Shown here piece by piece: positions 6,059-6,250 of a stretch of DNA of 6,250 nucleotides. This DNA is from an uncultured Lachnospiraceae bacterium (GTDB lineage: Bacteria; Bacillota_A; Clostridia; Lachnospirales; Lachnospiraceae), in NCBI GenBank assembly GCA_910588595.1, contig CAJUQU010000250.1, positions 1 through 6,250 of the forward strand, in the 5' to 3' direction. A program made the translations under genes and the position numbers. Each line of letters starts with the position of its first letter. Within the stretch, counting starts at the first letter, position 1. Under the pieces are notes generated by a model. That model saw only the letters and a list, made by a program, of their open reading frames with translations, did not search any database and was not told the DNA's origin.

Positions 6059-6101
6059 TAAGTGGTAGGTACCTTTGGCGGGTTGCTACCGCTTATTTTT
6101 T
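6059..6101 (+). terminator. Hairpin followed by T-run (plus-strand sense), possible terminator
   Basis: TAAGTGGTAG (6059-6068) pairs with CTACCGCTTA (6086-6095) with a single T-G wobble, a 10-bp stem with a 17-nt loop, followed by TTTTTT (6096-6101) on the plus strand. That is terminator-like for plus-strand transcription, although every gene seen here is on the minus strand. It could block antisense transcription, or the stem may act as a structured leader element on the minus-strand transcript, where the wobble becomes an A-C mismatch. Confidence 0.35.
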
Positions 6102-6159
6102 ATTCCATATTTGATTTTCTATTGCACTTTAAGCAATCTGCTATAAAATTCAGTCTTGT

Positions 6160-6173
6160 TTGCGACGTCGCAA
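6160..6173. promoter_or_regulatory. Perfect 14-bp palindrome, possible operator
   Basis: TTGCGACGTCGCAA is a perfect palindrome, far more GC-rich than its AT-rich surroundings. It lies just after the stop of the partial upstream gene and ahead of the late regulator gene. A dimeric repressor or activator site is the simplest reading. No T-run follows on either strand, so a terminator is unlikely. Confidence 0.4.
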
Positions 6174-6188
6174 CCCTGCTGCCGCTAA

Positions 6189-6250
6189 TTACAAACCAGC
6201 AAACTCTTCGTTCAATCTTTCGATTTCTCTAGAGATGTCCGCAATATCTT
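6189..6250 (-). CDS. C-terminal end of an unidentified gene (cut by window edge)
   Basis: The minus strand from the window edge is open and reads DIADISREIERLNEEFAGL before a TAA stop at 6191-6189. The 19 residues look like the end of an amphipathic, charged helix, as in many small phage proteins, and the orientation matches the other genes. The next frame is also open for about 12 codons, so the frame choice rests on the protein-like composition. No function can be given. Confidence 0.45.
   Translation of the reverse strand, partial: DIADISREIERLNEEFAGL

Overview
The window looks like one end of a draft or metagenomic contig from a temperate siphophage or prophage of a Gram-positive, Clostridia-like host. 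The host call is inferred from moderate-to-low GC, purine-rich Shine-Dalgarno sites and the type of late-gene regulator present. Every supportable gene is on the minus strand, so the biological order runs from 6250 down to 1.

Layout in transcription order: the 3' end of an unidentified gene (6189-6250); a non-coding stretch with a 14-bp perfect palindrome and a hairpin (5913-6188); an ArpU/RinA/DUF1492-like late-gene regulator (5460-5912); a 241-bp control region with a candidate late promoter, two 10-bp direct repeats against its -35 box, and a hairpin plus T-run terminator (5219-5459); a lambda gpZ-like tail protein (4619-5218); a structured, GC-rich 114-bp gap that is the best candidate for cos (4505-4618); a Nu1-like small terminase (3917-4504); a lambda gpA-like large terminase (2029-3942); a chimeric ORF (823-2016); a small gpW/DUF6148-like head-tail joining protein (541-810); and the N-terminal part of a lambda-family portal (31-531). 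Together these are the DNA-packaging and head-completion genes of a lambda-type virion, probably switched on by the regulator encoded just upstream.

Two anomalies matter most. First, bases 1-30 are the 3' part of the Illumina TruSeq read-1 adapter, not biological DNA, and the portal reading frame runs straight through it. Second, a 1206-bp segment is present twice in perfect tandem (628-1838 and 1834-3044, sharing 5 bp at the join). It runs from inside the gpW-like gene to inside the large terminase gene. The join creates an in-frame ORF with the first 61 residues of the gpW-like protein fused to the last 336 residues of the terminase, while full copies of both parent genes remain. Because the copies match perfectly, the join has only 5 bp of microhomology, and the contig end carries untrimmed adapter, a library or assembly artefact is at least as likely as a recent real duplication.

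I saw no tRNA, rRNA, CRISPR array, transposase or integrase. The genes belong to known families; I did not find a convincing new defence or mobile system here. The least-explained biology is the control region upstream of the late genes.
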